Notes under the pieces: model-generated | Database searches by the model: none | The model's input: only the letters and a program-made list of their open reading frames with translations | Told to the model about the DNA's origin: nothing | Position numbers and translations under genes: made by a program | Source: an uncultured Chitinophagaceae bacterium | GTDB taxonomy: Bacteria; Bacteroidota; Bacteroidia; Chitinophagales; Chitinophagaceae | DNA length: 64,000 bases | NCBI GenBank assembly: GCA_903883945.1 | Contig: CAISCV010000051.1 | Span: 1-64,000, forward strand | Direction of reading: 5' to 3' | In this document: in pieces, positions 1-9,434 of the stretch | How positions within the stretch are numbered: position 1 is the stretch's first letter | Layout of the letters: the number at the start of each line of letters is the position of its first letter

Positions 1-110
1 GGAATTAAACGAAGACTATCCGTAGGTAGTTGTTGGGCAACAGTTTGCTTTTGAGCATTGCCGCTAGCAAGTATTATTAAAAGAAAAACGATCAAACCCA
101 AATATCTCAT
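1..110 (-). CDS. N-terminus of a secreted protein, cut by window edge
   Basis: An ATG at 108-110 on the minus strand opens a frame that runs off the left edge of the window. The 36 visible codons begin with MRYLGLIVFLLIILASGNAQ, a typical Sec signal peptide with a positive N-terminus, a long hydrophobic core and a probable cut after Ala in the N-A-Q end. A polar stretch follows. Nothing of the mature domain is visible, so no function can be given. The hairpin at 191-237 separates it from the neighbouring T9SS gene, so it is probably a separate transcription unit. Confidence 0.6.
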   Translation of the reverse strand, partial: MRYLGLIVFLLIILASGNAQKQTVAQQLPTDSLRLI

Positions 111-190
111 ACTTCTTGTGTTGTTGATAGCAAATATCCGTTTAGATAAGCAAATAGATACAATTAAAAACCAATTTTCAAAAAAAGAAA

Positions 191-237
191 AGGTTTCAAG
201 TACTTAGTTATGATGAATAACTAAGTACCTGAAACCT
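191..237 (-). terminator. Strong hairpin terminator after the T9SS gene
   Basis: Two 21-base arms (191-211 and 217-237) pair with a single mismatch around a 5-base loop. On the minus strand the hairpin is followed by a T-rich run (complement of 181-190), as expected for an intrinsic terminator of the gene ending at 265. The arm word AGGTTTCA/TGAAACCT also occurs in the inverted repeat at 32.7 kb. Confidence 0.75.
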
Positions 238-264
238 AACAATTAAAACTGATATATTAATTTC

Positions 265-1437
265 TTATTTTACAAACTGAGAAACTGCTTTCTCACCATT
301 GTTTTCTATAGTAACAATGTAACTTCCTTTTTTAAGTTTGCTTACATCAACTGTTGTTTGAGAAGCACCTGTTTGTAAGTTAGAAACAGAAACTGTTTTA
401 CCAGCAGCATTTACAATTTTAATAGAAGCACCAGCTAAAGCCTGAGCGTGACTTAAAGTAATGTTGTTAACAGCAGGGTTAGGGAATACAGTTAATTTCT
501 TAGAAGAAACAGCAGTATTCAAAACTACGATAGCGCTGTAAGAGAAAGCACCATTTTTGTCAACCATTTTCAAACGATAGTAAGTAGTAGTCGCAGCAGC
601 TGCCGTTTCAAATGAATAGCTGTTCAATCCTTTTGTATTTTTAGCAGTAACTGAACCTACAGTAGAGAAATTCTTTCTGTCTGTGCTAGCTTCAACTACA
701 AATTGTTTTGCGTTGATTTCATTTACAGAAGTCCAATTAAGTTTAGCTGTATTGTTAACGATTGAACCGTTGAAAGACTGTAAAGAAACAGCAAGCGTAA
801 TTGGGTCTCCGTTTACTGATAGATTATGGTACCTGTCATTACCACCGCCAGTTTCAACATAATTTGTTTGAATTTCAAATAATGGATTGTCATTAGCACC
901 TTTAATATTAGAAAAATCCAACACTATTTTATCCATTGGTGTACCTGTAGTATTAGTGAGGTTATAGGTACCAACACCAGTTAAAGTAGTTGTTGCTGCT
1001 GCTGTTCCATTGTCAACATGTGTCAACACCATTCCTGTTGAATCCCATGTTTTACCACCATCTAAGCTGTAAGAAATGGTATTTGTCTTAGACCCTTTGC
1101 TACTTGCAAACTCAGCATATTCAACTACAATATTCTTGTAGCCAGTTGTAGGTAAAGTCCATATAAATGCAGAATAAGGTGTTGCAATCTTCATGTAATT
1201 TGTGGCTCCTTTAGGAGTAACTTGTTGATTGATAGTGTCTGTTGTAGGATAGTTGCCAGTCACTACACTTGCTCCAGCTAAAGATAATGACGCGCCACCA
1301 ATAGTAAAATCGGGAGTAAATAAATCAGTCTGAGCACCTGAAGCTGCATCAAAGCTCCAGAAATACAATAACTTACTAGATTGTGCAGTTGCACCTAAAC
1401 TAATAACTACAAATAAAAGTGTAAATAATTTTCTCAT
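265..1437 (-). CDS. Secreted T9SS type A sorting-domain protein
   Basis: The product is about 390 aa. It starts at the internal ATG giving MRKLFTLLFVVISLGATAQ, a clean signal peptide; an in-frame start seven codons upstream would spoil it. The middle (about residues 20-220) looks like a jelly-roll or choice-of-anchor type domain, with repeated Ser/Thr/Gly-rich beta strands and no recognised catalytic motif. A fibronectin-III-like segment follows (LQSFNGSIVNNTAKLNWTSV through YYRLKMVDKNG). The last 75 residues form a T9SS C-terminal domain (VFPNPAVNNITL ... GSYIVTIENNGEKAVSQFVK). By family knowledge this tail directs export through the Por/T9SS system and attachment at the surface. Substrate and role are unknown. 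Confidence 0.85.
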   Translation of the reverse strand: MRKLFTLLFVVISLGATAQSSKLLYFWSFDAASGAQTDLFTPDFTIGGASLSLAGASVVTGNYPTTDTINQQVTPKGATNYMKIATPYSAFIWTLPTTGYKNIVVEYAEFASSKGSKTNTISYSLDGGKTWDSTGMVLTHVDNGTAAATTTLTGVGTYNLTNTTGTPMDKIVLDFSNIKGANDNPLFEIQTNYVETGGGNDRYHNLSVNGDPITLAVSLQSFNGSIVNNTAKLNWTSVNEINAKQFVVEASTDRKNFSTVGSVTAKNTKGLNSYSFETAAAATTTYYRLKMVDKNGAFSYSAIVVLNTAVSSKKLTVFPNPAVNNITLSHAQALAGASIKIVNAAGKTVSVSNLQTGASQTTVDVSKLKKGSYIVTIENNGEKAVSQFVK

Positions 1438-1458
1438 AATGTTTATTTTTTGCAACAT

Positions 1459-1841
1459 TAAAATTGTCTACACTAAAATAGCTATTGATAACAATTTGAT
1501 AATATTAAGATATTAATAAATGTATTTAAACGAAACCCAATACCGTTAAGGATTTTGGCATATTATTAAGATATGATTTTTAATTAAGGCTTAACAATAT
1601 GATAATATTGATAAAGTATTCAAGCTTAAATAAAGACAAGGATCTTTAGAAATTGTTACAGGATAAATTTAAATGGAATGAACGGTTTAAAAATAAGCAT
1701 AATTAACCCTTTACTTTCATACTACAGTCCAAGATTGAAGCATTATATATAATAGCCCATGTTCTGAATGACCTTTACCTTTATCTTGAAGTTGAAGTGA
1801 GGATGACAGATTAGCTTAAACATTAATACACATAATTGGTA
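1459..1841. other. Intergenic region, no gene seen
   Basis: This AT-rich stretch has stops in all frames. It presumably holds the promoter of the minus-strand T9SS gene. The near-palindromic word GATAACAATTTGATAAT at about 1489-1505 resembles, in opposite orientation, part of the upstream block found at 11849 and 16413. Confidence 0.4.
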
Positions 1842-2186
1842 TTAATAATCATAGGGGGATGTAATCATCATCTCATTGTAATATAAATTGTAAATTATTC
1901 CAAAGCTGATTATAACAGCCATTAACAACCCATAAATAACAAACATTACCCTTGTAGGTGGATGATTTAGGTTTACAAATTTTAGCTTTATCACTTTGTC
2001 ATTGGTAAGCTTCAGTCCACGCAATATGTATAGTACAGCAAAAAAAATCCAGAAAACATAATAAAAATTGGCCTTATTATCTTCTGCATTTAGATATGTT
2101 TTTCCTATGCAAAAAATAACCATAAACCATCCAATTGACTGTAATATCTGTTTTCTAGCGTTTAATGAGACTTCTGTGTAGCGCAT
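1842..2186 (-). CDS. Small membrane protein of unknown function
   Basis: This 114-aa protein has three predicted membrane spans: about residues 14-32 (ILQSIGWFMVIFCIGKTYL), 42-57 (YYVFWIFFAVLYILRG) and 80-102 (VMFVIYGLLMAVIISFGII). The linkers are short and charged and there is no signal peptide or enzymatic motif. The ATG start is clear. It is divergent from recA and stands alone. I do not recognise the family. Confidence 0.6.
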   Translation of the reverse strand: MRYTEVSLNARKQILQSIGWFMVIFCIGKTYLNAEDNKANFYYVFWIFFAVLYILRGLKLTNDKVIKLKFVNLNHPPTRVMFVIYGLLMAVIISFGIIYNLYYNEMMITSPYDY

Positions 2187-2446
2187 AAGGCTATAAATTT
2201 AATTTTTATAAAACGAACAAGTAAAGATTAGACACACACTGATAAATTAATGCTGCACCTTTCAATTATTTTTTAAAGTTTTTGTTATATTTATTTATCG
2301 TTTTATAATATTTATTAATGTATAAGGCTTAATTATTAAAATACTTTGAAAACTTTAAAAGGAAGTATAATATATATACAAATCATCAAAGAATTGCTAA
2401 ATTTATTAGTGTTGATAACTAAATACTATTACCTTCGCTGCGTCGT

Positions 2447-2454
2447 TAATTTTG
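2447..2454 (+). promoter_or_regulatory. Probable -7 promoter box of recA
   Basis: TAATTTTG matches the Bacteroidota -7 consensus TAnnTTTG and lies 22 bases before the recA ATG. No clear TTTG -33 element is seen at 19-base spacing, and no LexA-type palindrome was recognised, so SOS control cannot be claimed from the sequence. Confidence 0.5.
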
Positions 2455-2475
2455 AACAATAAATAATTAGATATT

Positions 2476-3510
2476 ATGTTGAATGCAGAAAAAATGAAAG
2501 CCCTCAAGCTTACCATGGATAAGATTGATAAAGACTATGGCAAGGGAAGTGTGATGCTGATGAATGAAAAAAGCAAAGACCCTATTGAAGTAATTTCCAC
2601 AGGATCTATCGGACTGGATGCAGCATTAGGCGTTGGAGGTATACCAAGAGGAAGAGTAGTGGAAATATACGGACCAGAAAGTAGTGGTAAAACCACCTTG
2701 GCAATACACATCATAGCAGAGGCACAAAAGAAAGGGGGTATGTGTGCCATCATAGATGCCGAGCATGCCTTTGATAGTTCTTATGCACAAAAACTAGGAG
2801 TAGACGTAGACAACCTACTTATTTCGCAACCAGATTATGGCGAGCAAGCCCTTGAAATAGCCGACAGGTTGATCTTGTCTGGCGCATTAGATGTAGTTGT
2901 AATAGATTCTGTTGCTGCATTGGTACCCAAAAGTGAGTTGGAAGGTGAAATGGGTGATAGTAAAATGGGCTTGCAAGCACGTTTAATGAGCCAGGCATTA
3001 AGAAAGCTAACAGCTACCATCAATAAGACCAATACCATCTGCATCTTCATCAATCAGTTAAGAGAAAAGATAGGCGTTATGTTTGGCAATCCCGAAACAA
3101 CAACCGGTGGTAATGCCCTTAAATTCTATGCCTCTATCCGTTTGGATATCAGACGATCTGCACAGATAAAAGATGGTGATGAAGCTATTGGTAATCACGT
3201 AAAAGTTAAGGTTGTTAAAAACAAAGTAGCACCGCCATTCCGGGCAGCGGAGTTCGATATTATGTTTGGAGAAGGTATCAGTAAGCTTGGAGAAATAATA
3301 GATATGGGCGTAGAGCTTGGCTTTGTAAACAAAAGTGGTAGCTGGTTTAGCTACGAAACTACTAAGTTGGGTCAGGGTAGAGATGCCGTAAAAAACTTAT
3401 TGAGAGATAACCCAGAACTAGCAAACGAGATAGAAGGAAAGATTAGAGCAAAAATATTCGAATCTCAAACTGCAGGCTTAGGTATCAAAGAGACAGAAAC
3501 TGAAGAATAA
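2476..3510 (+). CDS. recA: Recombinase RecA
   Basis: The product is RecA (344 aa, the usual length), the ATP-dependent strand-exchange protein of homologous recombination and the SOS co-protease. The Walker A motif GPESSGKT is at about residues 66-73, followed by the Walker B region [19 protein letters not shown], the L2 segment with [21 protein letters not shown], and the C-terminal domain ending in an acidic tail (KETETEE). The start gives [17 protein letters not shown], which agrees with family N-termini. The gene is monocistronic: it is divergent from the membrane protein upstream and has a strong terminator directly downstream. Confidence 0.98.
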   Translation: MLNAEKMKALKLTMDKIDKDYGKGSVMLMNEKSKDPIEVISTGSIGLDAALGVGGIPRGRVVEIYGPESSGKTTLAIHIIAEAQKKGGMCAIIDAEHAFDSSYAQKLGVDVDNLLISQPDYGEQALEIADRLILSGALDVVVIDSVAALVPKSELEGEMGDSKMGLQARLMSQALRKLTATINKTNTICIFINQLREKIGVMFGNPETTTGGNALKFYASIRLDIRRSAQIKDGDEAIGNHVKVKVVKNKVAPPFRAAEFDIMFGEGISKLGEIIDMGVELGFVNKSGSWFSYETTKLGQGRDAVKNLLRDNPELANEIEGKIRAKIFESQTAGLGIKETETEE

Positions 3511-3526
3511 TTATTACATGCTAATC

Positions 3527-3561
3527 AAAAAGCCCTTGGAGAAATCTTCAAGGGCTTTTTT
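3527..3561 (+). terminator. Intrinsic terminator of recA
   Basis: A perfect 12-bp stem (AAAAAGCCCTTG with CAAGGGCTTTTT) closes a 10-base loop and runs straight into a T-run, 16 bases after the recA stop. Because the stem begins with A-runs it can also act on the minus strand. Confidence 0.9.
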
Positions 3562-3609
3562 GTCAAAACAAAAAACAACGGATATTGGAAATAAATTAGT
3601 AATTCCTTA

Positions 3610-4029
3610 CTAGTTAATTGTACTGTTATCTACAAAGAAATGAGCAATAGCAGGATTTGTTTTTATCTCAATACAGGTTTCCACATTTAGTGCCTTTTCA
3701 TAAAAGCCAATTACCTGTGGATACCTGCTAGCACGCTCTTTATCCATTTTGTCTACAGATGAAGTAACCAAGGCAACAAATACTTTATCTGAAATAGGCG
3801 ACACCTGCAAAGCATTTAATAAATCCCACCCATTCATTACAGGCATATTTATATCTAAGAAAATAAGGAATGATGCATCATCTTCCTTATTGCCAACAAT
3901 AGATTCCAAAGCAGATTTTCCATTATGATGTATCTGAGGATTGTCGGCAATGCTACTCATCTTCACTTTAAGCTTGTGCATCATTACAAAAATTGGGTCG
4001 TCATCAACAATCAAAACATTTAAACTCAT
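3610..4029 (-). CDS. Stand-alone response-regulator receiver protein
   Basis: A single CheY-like receiver domain of about 139 aa with no output domain. Counting from the start used (MSLNVLIVDDDPIF), the acidic pocket is Asp9-Asp10, the phospho-acceptor is Asp59 (IFLDINMPVMNGWD), the switch Thr/Ser is in LVTSS (about 89) and the conserved Lys is in FYEKAL (about 112). All receiver signature residues are therefore present. Three consecutive in-frame ATGs (4029, 4032, 4035) compete as starts. An upstream extension to 4086 would add a non-homologous leader. No histidine kinase is adjacent. Such single-domain regulators in this phylum act with hybrid kinases elsewhere or in gliding and secretion control; the partner here is unknown. 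Confidence 0.85.
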   Translation of the reverse strand: MSLNVLIVDDDPIFVMMHKLKVKMSSIADNPQIHHNGKSALESIVGNKEDDASFLIFLDINMPVMNGWDLLNALQVSPISDKVFVALVTSSVDKMDKERASRYPQVIGFYEKALNVETCIEIKTNPAIAHFFVDNSTIN

Positions 4030-4262
4030 CATCATATCTATTGGTACAAAACAATCTAGAGATATTCTTTTATCATTTGAGAACAAAGATGAATTTAAGA
4101 TTTAATATTAAACTCCCCTAAAATGGGGGGGATACAAATGAATCACAATATAGATACTCTTATACCAAAATATGGGCAGATACACAAAAAACAGTTAATT
4201 CGCCTATAGATTTCATAACTATACCGGATACTCCCTTAATATTACCTTTTAAAGAACATATT

Positions 4263-5030
4263 TTGATAAAAAGTTTCATTTACTTCATTTGCCTACTTCT
4301 TTTTGCAGTGGTTTATCTGCCGGCAAAAGCACAATTTGTAACAGTAAGTGGTTCAGTTTATGATGTTACGGGTAGAAATCCCATAGAAGCGGTATTGGTA
4401 AGAAGCACTTCCGGTAGAGGAACAATAACAGACTCTTTGGGACGATATAGTTTTACGGTAAGAAATAAAGATTCAATCTGGTTTTCTATGTTGGGAAAGA
4501 ATACGACCAAGTATGCCATAGATACAATTACCGATTTGAATAATTTCGACATCAGTATTCACTTAAAAGTGTTTGATTTGCCTGCTGTAACAGTTCGAAA
4601 TAGAGATTATAGGCTAGATTCAATTCAGAACAGAAAGGATTATCAGAAATACTTCGACTTTCAGAAGCCTGGCTTGAAACTAAGTGAAAACCAAGGATAT
4701 AATCCGGGAGGTGTTACGGTTGGTTTAGATCTGGATGAGCTGATAAATGTATTTAGGTTCAGACGAAACAGAAACTTAATGTTTCTCCACAACAGATTGA
4801 TAGAGCAGGAACAAGATAAATATATTAATTACAGGTTCACAAAGTTGTTGGTACATAAGATTACTAAACTAAACAGCCCGGAAATAGATACGTTTATGAG
4901 AAAGTGTCGACCGGATTATTATTTACTACAAAACTTTAACGACCTCGAACTTGGTTATTATATAGAAAGACATTTTGAAGAATATAAAAAATTAAGAAAC
5001 AAAGAAAGCTTACAGAAAAAAGAGGAATAA
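4263..5030 (+). CDS. Secreted CarboxypepD-regulatory-like domain protein
   Basis: The protein has 255 aa and begins at a TTG codon; there is no in-frame ATG before the signal peptide MIKSFIYFICLLLFAVVYLP-AKA-Q. Residues 27-110 form a carboxypeptidase-regulatory-like beta-sandwich (VSGSVYDVTGRNPIEAVLV ... TDSLGRYSFTV), the domain that usually precedes TonB-receptor plugs. The rest (about 120-255) is basic and helical with no recognised fold. There is no barrel, so it is not a receptor itself. It lies 77 bases before the 821-aa plug-domain protein on the same strand and may be co-transcribed with it. Its role is probably in the periplasm or outer membrane. Confidence 0.7.
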   Translation: MIKSFIYFICLLLFAVVYLPAKAQFVTVSGSVYDVTGRNPIEAVLVRSTSGRGTITDSLGRYSFTVRNKDSIWFSMLGKNTTKYAIDTITDLNNFDISIHLKVFDLPAVTVRNRDYRLDSIQNRKDYQKYFDFQKPGLKLSENQGYNPGGVTVGLDLDELINVFRFRRNRNLMFLHNRLIEQEQDKYINYRFTKLLVHKITKLNSPEIDTFMRKCRPDYYLLQNFNDLELGYYIERHFEEYKKLRNKESLQKKEE

Positions 5031-5107
5031 CGATAAAATAAATGAATATTCCCTTAATCTTTTGCTTACTTTATAAATCTGTACTTAATAAACGATAAAA
5101 GACAAAT

Positions 5108-7573
5108 ATGAAAAGAAATTTTACCCTGCTCGCCGTATTATTAGTAGCAATTACCTACCAGCTCCATGCTCAGAAAATAGATTCCATGATGGAGAAATAT
5201 GCAGAGGAGTATCCACAAGAAAAAATACATATCCACTTCGATAAGGGTATTTACAGCAAAGGAGAAACCGTTTGGTTTAAGGCTTATGTTTTAACAGGAA
5301 CAGACTTATCAGACTATAGTAAAAACTTTTATGTAGACTGGTTCGACGACAGAGGCAATCTATTGCAACATTCAACATCCCCTATGTTTGAAGCAAGTGC
5401 CAGAGGTCAATTTGCTATTCCTGCAGACTATAAAGGAAAGTTCCTACACGTAAAAGCCTACACCCAATGGATGTTAAATTTCGATTCTACCTTTTTATAT
5501 AATAAAGATATCAAGGTAGATCAGATTCCTGGAAGCACTTTGGTTAAAGTAGAAACATCCAAGAAAACGTCAAAGGCTAACCAAGATGCAACAGCTGTTT
5601 TAACGCTTCCTAAAACACACACAGCTACCATTCAGTTCTTTCCAGAAGGGGGCGTAATGTTAAATGGGGTGGTAAATAGAATTGCCTTTTTAATAAACAA
5701 CGAATTCGGTTTACCCGTAAGCGCAGTAGGTGCACTAAGAAATAGTAAAGGGGAGTTTATAGACTCTTTTATTACCGAACACGATGGCATGGGAAGCTTT
5801 ACGCTACAACCCGATAGCATACAACCCATCACTGCAACATGGTTGGATGATTATGGAATAACGCATACCAACCAGTTGCCAATTGGGGCGCCAACCGGTG
5901 CTTCCTTACAAGTAGAACCAACAAAGAGTAAATCTATCTTTTTTGTAAGTAAAAGTCAGGATGCGGGCGAAAACATGAATACCATGTATGTAATCGCCCA
6001 CATGCACCAACATGAAGTGTATAAATCTAAAATCAACTTAAGTACTCGTTTGTCTGCGATAGGAGAGATACCAACAACAGACTTGCCTACCGGTGTATTG
6101 CAGATTACCTTATTTGATGCCAACTATACCCCCATCGCCGAAAGAGTTGTTTTTGTAAATAACTACAAGTTCTTGTTTACGCCTGAGGTTCGAGTTACCA
6201 AACAAGGATTAAATAAAAGAGAAAGAAATACTATCGAAATAGAAGTAGACGATTCAGTGCTGTCCAACATGTCTGTTGCTGTTACCGATGCCAATTTATT
6301 AACCGATGCTAGTAGCAACATCGTATCAGACTTATTATTAAGTGGCGATATTAAAGGTAAAGTTCACAATGCCTCTTATTATTTTGCCAGTAAAGAAGAT
6401 TCTGTTTACAGACACCTAGACCTTGTAATGCTTACCCATGGTTGGCGCAGGTTTAACTGGAAAGAGGTTACTAATGGCAGACTACCCTATATCATCAATC
6501 CAAAAGAAACAGATTACATGCAGTTGAAGGGAACTATTTATGGTAATCTCAACAGAAGTTCTATGCAAAACCAGACAATATTCTGTATGTTACAAGCAAA
6601 GGATAGTAGCAGGCAGAACCTGATGCTACCCGTAGATAGAACAGGCAACTTCTCTCAAAAAGGAGTAATGTTTTATGATACAGTACACGTATTCTATCAA
6701 TTAACAGGTAGCAAAAGTGTTACTGACAGAGTTGAGATACGCTTTCAGAACGGACTCATGCAAGCCCCTTCCAAGAAATATAGTACCGTTACTGCTTCCC
6801 CTTTTTTGTTTAATTACGACATAAAAGATACGACCCTATTAGAACGTAGCAGGATGTTTTATAATGAAAAAGTTCGACTGGAAAAACACCTGGCAGAACA
6901 CCAGCTTGCAGATGTAGTTGTAAATACTAAAGTAAAAAAAGCAGTAGATGTATTGGATGAAAAATATACGACGGGCTTATTTGCCGGGGGCGACAGCAGA
7001 CAGTTCGATGTAACTTCCGACCCTTTTGCTGCAGCCGCAACCAGCGTATTTCAGTATTTGCAAGGACGGGTAGCAGGTCTCCAGATTGTTGAAAATGGAG
7101 CAGACGTATCTCTTAGCTGGCGTGGAAGTAGCCCCGAATTATATCTGGATGAAGTACAAACAACCGTAGACCAGTTGCAGATACTTTCTATGAATGATGT
7201 GGCCTATGTAAAAGTGTTTCCTCCTCCCTTCTTTGGTCCTTCAAGCGGGGGGGCTGGTGGTGCCATTAGTGTATATACCAGAAAAGGATCAGATGTGAAA
7301 TTAAATCCCGGCACGGGCTTAAACTACCAGTTACTAGCCGGATATACACCGTACAAAGAGTTCTATAACCCTAATTACGAAAATTCAACCCCCGACTATA
7401 CAGAAGATGTAAGAACAACCTTATACTGGAATCCATTTATACTTACGAGTGCTAAAACAAGAACCGTTCAAATTCAGTTCTTTAACAATGACATCTCCAA
7501 GAAGCTGAGACTGATATTAGAAGGCGTAAATACAGATGGTAAACTAACAAGGGTAGAGAAAATTATAGAATAA
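5108..7573 (+). CDS. Macroglobulin-like plus TonB-plug domain envelope protein
   Basis: 821 aa with signal peptide MKRNFTLLAVLLVAITYQLHAQ. Residues about 38-140 match the MG2 macroglobulin-like domain (EKIHIHFDKGIYSKGETVWFKAYV in outline). Further beta-sandwich segments follow to about 480. Near residues 640-740 is a TonB-receptor plug-like domain (FQYLQGRVAGLQIVENG ... GGAGGAISVYTRKG). No 22-strand barrel follows, and the end is a further beta domain (TRTVQIQFFNNDIS). This arrangement is a known but uncharacterised Bacteroidota family. It is not a transporter by itself and may be a periplasmic or outer-membrane assembly factor. It lies downstream of the 255-aa CarboxypepD-like gene. Confidence 0.7.
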   Translation: MKRNFTLLAVLLVAITYQLHAQKIDSMMEKYAEEYPQEKIHIHFDKGIYSKGETVWFKAYVLTGTDLSDYSKNFYVDWFDDRGNLLQHSTSPMFEASARGQFAIPADYKGKFLHVKAYTQWMLNFDSTFLYNKDIKVDQIPGSTLVKVETSKKTSKANQDATAVLTLPKTHTATIQFFPEGGVMLNGVVNRIAFLINNEFGLPVSAVGALRNSKGEFIDSFITEHDGMGSFTLQPDSIQPITATWLDDYGITHTNQLPIGAPTGASLQVEPTKSKSIFFVSKSQDAGENMNTMYVIAHMHQHEVYKSKINLSTRLSAIGEIPTTDLPTGVLQITLFDANYTPIAERVVFVNNYKFLFTPEVRVTKQGLNKRERNTIEIEVDDSVLSNMSVAVTDANLLTDASSNIVSDLLLSGDIKGKVHNASYYFASKEDSVYRHLDLVMLTHGWRRFNWKEVTNGRLPYIINPKETDYMQLKGTIYGNLNRSSMQNQTIFCMLQAKDSSRQNLMLPVDRTGNFSQKGVMFYDTVHVFYQLTGSKSVTDRVEIRFQNGLMQAPSKKYSTVTASPFLFNYDIKDTTLLERSRMFYNEKVRLEKHLAEHQLADVVVNTKVKKAVDVLDEKYTTGLFAGGDSRQFDVTSDPFAAAATSVFQYLQGRVAGLQIVENGADVSLSWRGSSPELYLDEVQTTVDQLQILSMNDVAYVKVFPPPFFGPSSGGAGGAISVYTRKGSDVKLNPGTGLNYQLLAGYTPYKEFYNPNYENSTPDYTEDVRTTLYWNPFILTSAKTRTVQIQFFNNDISKKLRLILEGVNTDGKLTRVEKIIE

Positions 7574-7668
7574 TGATTAATGTTTAATGATTAATAAAGA
7601 GAATAGCCCAAGCTTATATAAAACACTAATCATTAAACATTAATCACTAAACATTAAACATTAATCAT
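7574..7668. repeat. Intergenic inverted repeat, likely bidirectional terminator
   Basis: A perfect 20-bp inverted repeat (7574-7593 and 7627-7646; word TGATTAATGTTTAATGATTA) begins directly after the stop of the 821-aa gene. It is followed by additional copies of the same ATTAAACATTAATCA word up to 7668. It fills the gap between two convergent genes and can form a hairpin on either strand. The arms are themselves built from a repeated ATTAATG/TTTAATG word. Confidence 0.6.
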
Positions 7669-7673
7669 TGGTA

Positions 7674-9194
7674 CTAGTGCTTAAAATGCCTCAACTCGGT
7701 AATAACCATTGCTAAGTTATTTTGAACGGTGTACTCTATACTGTCTTTATCACGGATAGAACCTCCCGGTTGAATAAAGGCTTCAATACCTTCTTCATGT
7801 GCCATCTGCACACAATCGTTGAAGGGGAAGAAGGCATCACTTGCCAATACCGCACCTCTTAAATCTATATCAAATTGCTTTGCTTTTTCTATTGCCTGAC
7901 GCAAAGAATCTACACGGCTCGTTTGTCCACAACCTTTTCCTACCAGGCGCTTGTCTTTTATCAAAGCAATGGCATTACTCTTCAAATGCTTACAGATAAT
8001 GTTGGCAAACGCAAGGTTCGCTTTCTCGTCTTCGGTGGTTTCTCTTCCGCCCACTTCCTTCCAGGCGGCAAAGTTTCCACTGTCTGTACCTTGATGAAGC
8101 GTACCGCCTAGCAACGATTTAAACTGACCATTATTTCCTTCAACTCCTTCGGCTTTCAACTCCAGCAATATCCTGTTCTTTTTACTCTTCAATACCACCA
8201 ATGCGTCTTCATCAAAGGCAGGAGCAATCAATACCTCAAAGAAAATCTCGTTGATGGCTTCTGCGGTGTCCTTCCCTATCGTTCCGTTGCTTACCAATAC
8301 GCCACCAAAAGCACTCTCGGGGTCACCCGCAAGCGCTGCATCCCAACTCTCTTTTACGGTAGCTCTTTCTGCAATGCCACATACGTTGGTATGCTTGATG
8401 ATGCCAAATACAGCAGCGTCACTTCCCTTAAACTCACCAATCAATTGGATGGCTGCATCTACATCTACTAGATTATTATACGATAATTCCTTACCATTCA
8501 ACTGCGTGAAACTAGTGGATAAGTCACCATAGAAAGTCGCTTGTTGGTGTGGGTTTTCGCCATAACGCAACACTTGCTTTTGCGAGCTCGTCTGAAAGGT
8601 AGTATTAGTAGGATTGAAGTAGTTGCTGATGGCAATATCGTAGTTCATCACTACTTCAAAGGCTTTGGCAGCAAATGCTTTACGTTGTTCGATGCTAAGG
8701 GCGCCCGATTGTTCTCTCAACAAAGTTTCCAATACGCCATAGTCTGCTTTGGCAGCTATTACGGTTACGTCTTTATAATTCTTAGCCGCGGCACGTATCA
8801 TGGATGGGCCACCAATGTCTATCTTTTCTATAATTAATGCTTCTTCCGATGTGTTCTTTAAAGTCTCTTCAAAAGGGTATAAGTCAACAATTACTAAGTC
8901 TATTTCGGGTATGCCATATTGCTTCATCTCCGCTAGGTCCTGCTCTACATATCTTCTTCCGAGTATGCCCCCAAACACAGATGGGTGTAAAGTCTTCACG
9001 CGCCCACCCAGGATAGAAGGATAGGTGGTAAGGCTTTCCACGGGCACACAAGTGATGCCTTCGTTTTCTAGAAACTGCTGTGTTCCTCCGGTGGAGTAGA
9101 TGGTAATCCCTTGCGCTTGCAATTCTTTACCTAACGATGCCAATCCATCTTTGTAGAAGACAGAGATGAGGGCGGATTGTACTTTTTTATTCAT
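7674..9194 (-). CDS. purH: Bifunctional AICAR formyltransferase / IMP cyclohydrolase
   Basis: PurH catalyses the last two steps of purine synthesis: formylation of AICAR with 10-formyl-THF, then ring closure to IMP. The length of 506 aa is normal. The N-terminal MGS-like cyclohydrolase domain (about 1-190) shows ISVFYKDG, YSTGGT and GGRVKTLHPSVFGGIL. The C-terminal transformylase domain shows RYGENPHQQATFYG, FGIIKHTNVCGIA, the SAFGG turn, and KSNAIALIKDKRLVGKGCGQTSRVDS. The ATG start gives MNKKVQSALISVF as in relatives. A short hairpin (GTTGATG/CATCAAC, about 9212-9232) lies in the leader. A purF homologue is in the same window at 32.9 kb but is not linked to it. Confidence 0.97.
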   Translation of the reverse strand: MNKKVQSALISVFYKDGLASLGKELQAQGITIYSTGGTQQFLENEGITCVPVESLTTYPSILGGRVKTLHPSVFGGILGRRYVEQDLAEMKQYGIPEIDLVIVDLYPFEETLKNTSEEALIIEKIDIGGPSMIRAAAKNYKDVTVIAAKADYGVLETLLREQSGALSIEQRKAFAAKAFEVVMNYDIAISNYFNPTNTTFQTSSQKQVLRYGENPHQQATFYGDLSTSFTQLNGKELSYNNLVDVDAAIQLIGEFKGSDAAVFGIIKHTNVCGIAERATVKESWDAALAGDPESAFGGVLVSNGTIGKDTAEAINEIFFEVLIAPAFDEDALVVLKSKKNRILLELKAEGVEGNNGQFKSLLGGTLHQGTDSGNFAAWKEVGGRETTEDEKANLAFANIICKHLKSNAIALIKDKRLVGKGCGQTSRVDSLRQAIEKAKQFDIDLRGAVLASDAFFPFNDCVQMAHEEGIEAFIQPGGSIRDKDSIEYTVQNNLAMVITELRHFKH

Positions 9195-9252
9195 AAAAGA
9201 GCTTTTTTGGTTGATGTTATCTCATCAACTACCATTAAAAAAAATTGAGCCG

Positions 9253-9260
9253 CAAATGTA
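9253..9260 (-). promoter_or_regulatory. Probable -7 box of the purH promoter
   Basis: On the minus strand this reads TACATTTG, a match to TAnnTTTG, about 60 bases before the purH ATG. It predicts a leader containing the small GTTGATG/CATCAAC hairpin. No PurR-type operator or purine riboswitch fold was recognised. Confidence 0.45.
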
Positions 9261-9434
9261 GGAGTGTTTAGTGATTCGTGTTTAACGTTTAGTAGTATGC
9301 TTTTGAGTTAAAACGGTTTTTATGCGTAATTCAGTAACAGGTATTTTTTGGGCATGTTTGGGTTATGTAAATGATTGCGCCCTCTTTTCCAACCGATAGT
9401 CCAACTTGATTTGTATAGATATCTATGATTCTTT

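Noticed and set aside
2401-2475. LexA box upstream of recA
   Set aside because: No convincing palindrome of a known LexA type was found; only the -7 box is supported.
9212-9232. Purine riboswitch in the purH leader
   Set aside because: Only a single 7-bp hairpin is present; no three-way junction or conserved riboswitch core can be drawn.
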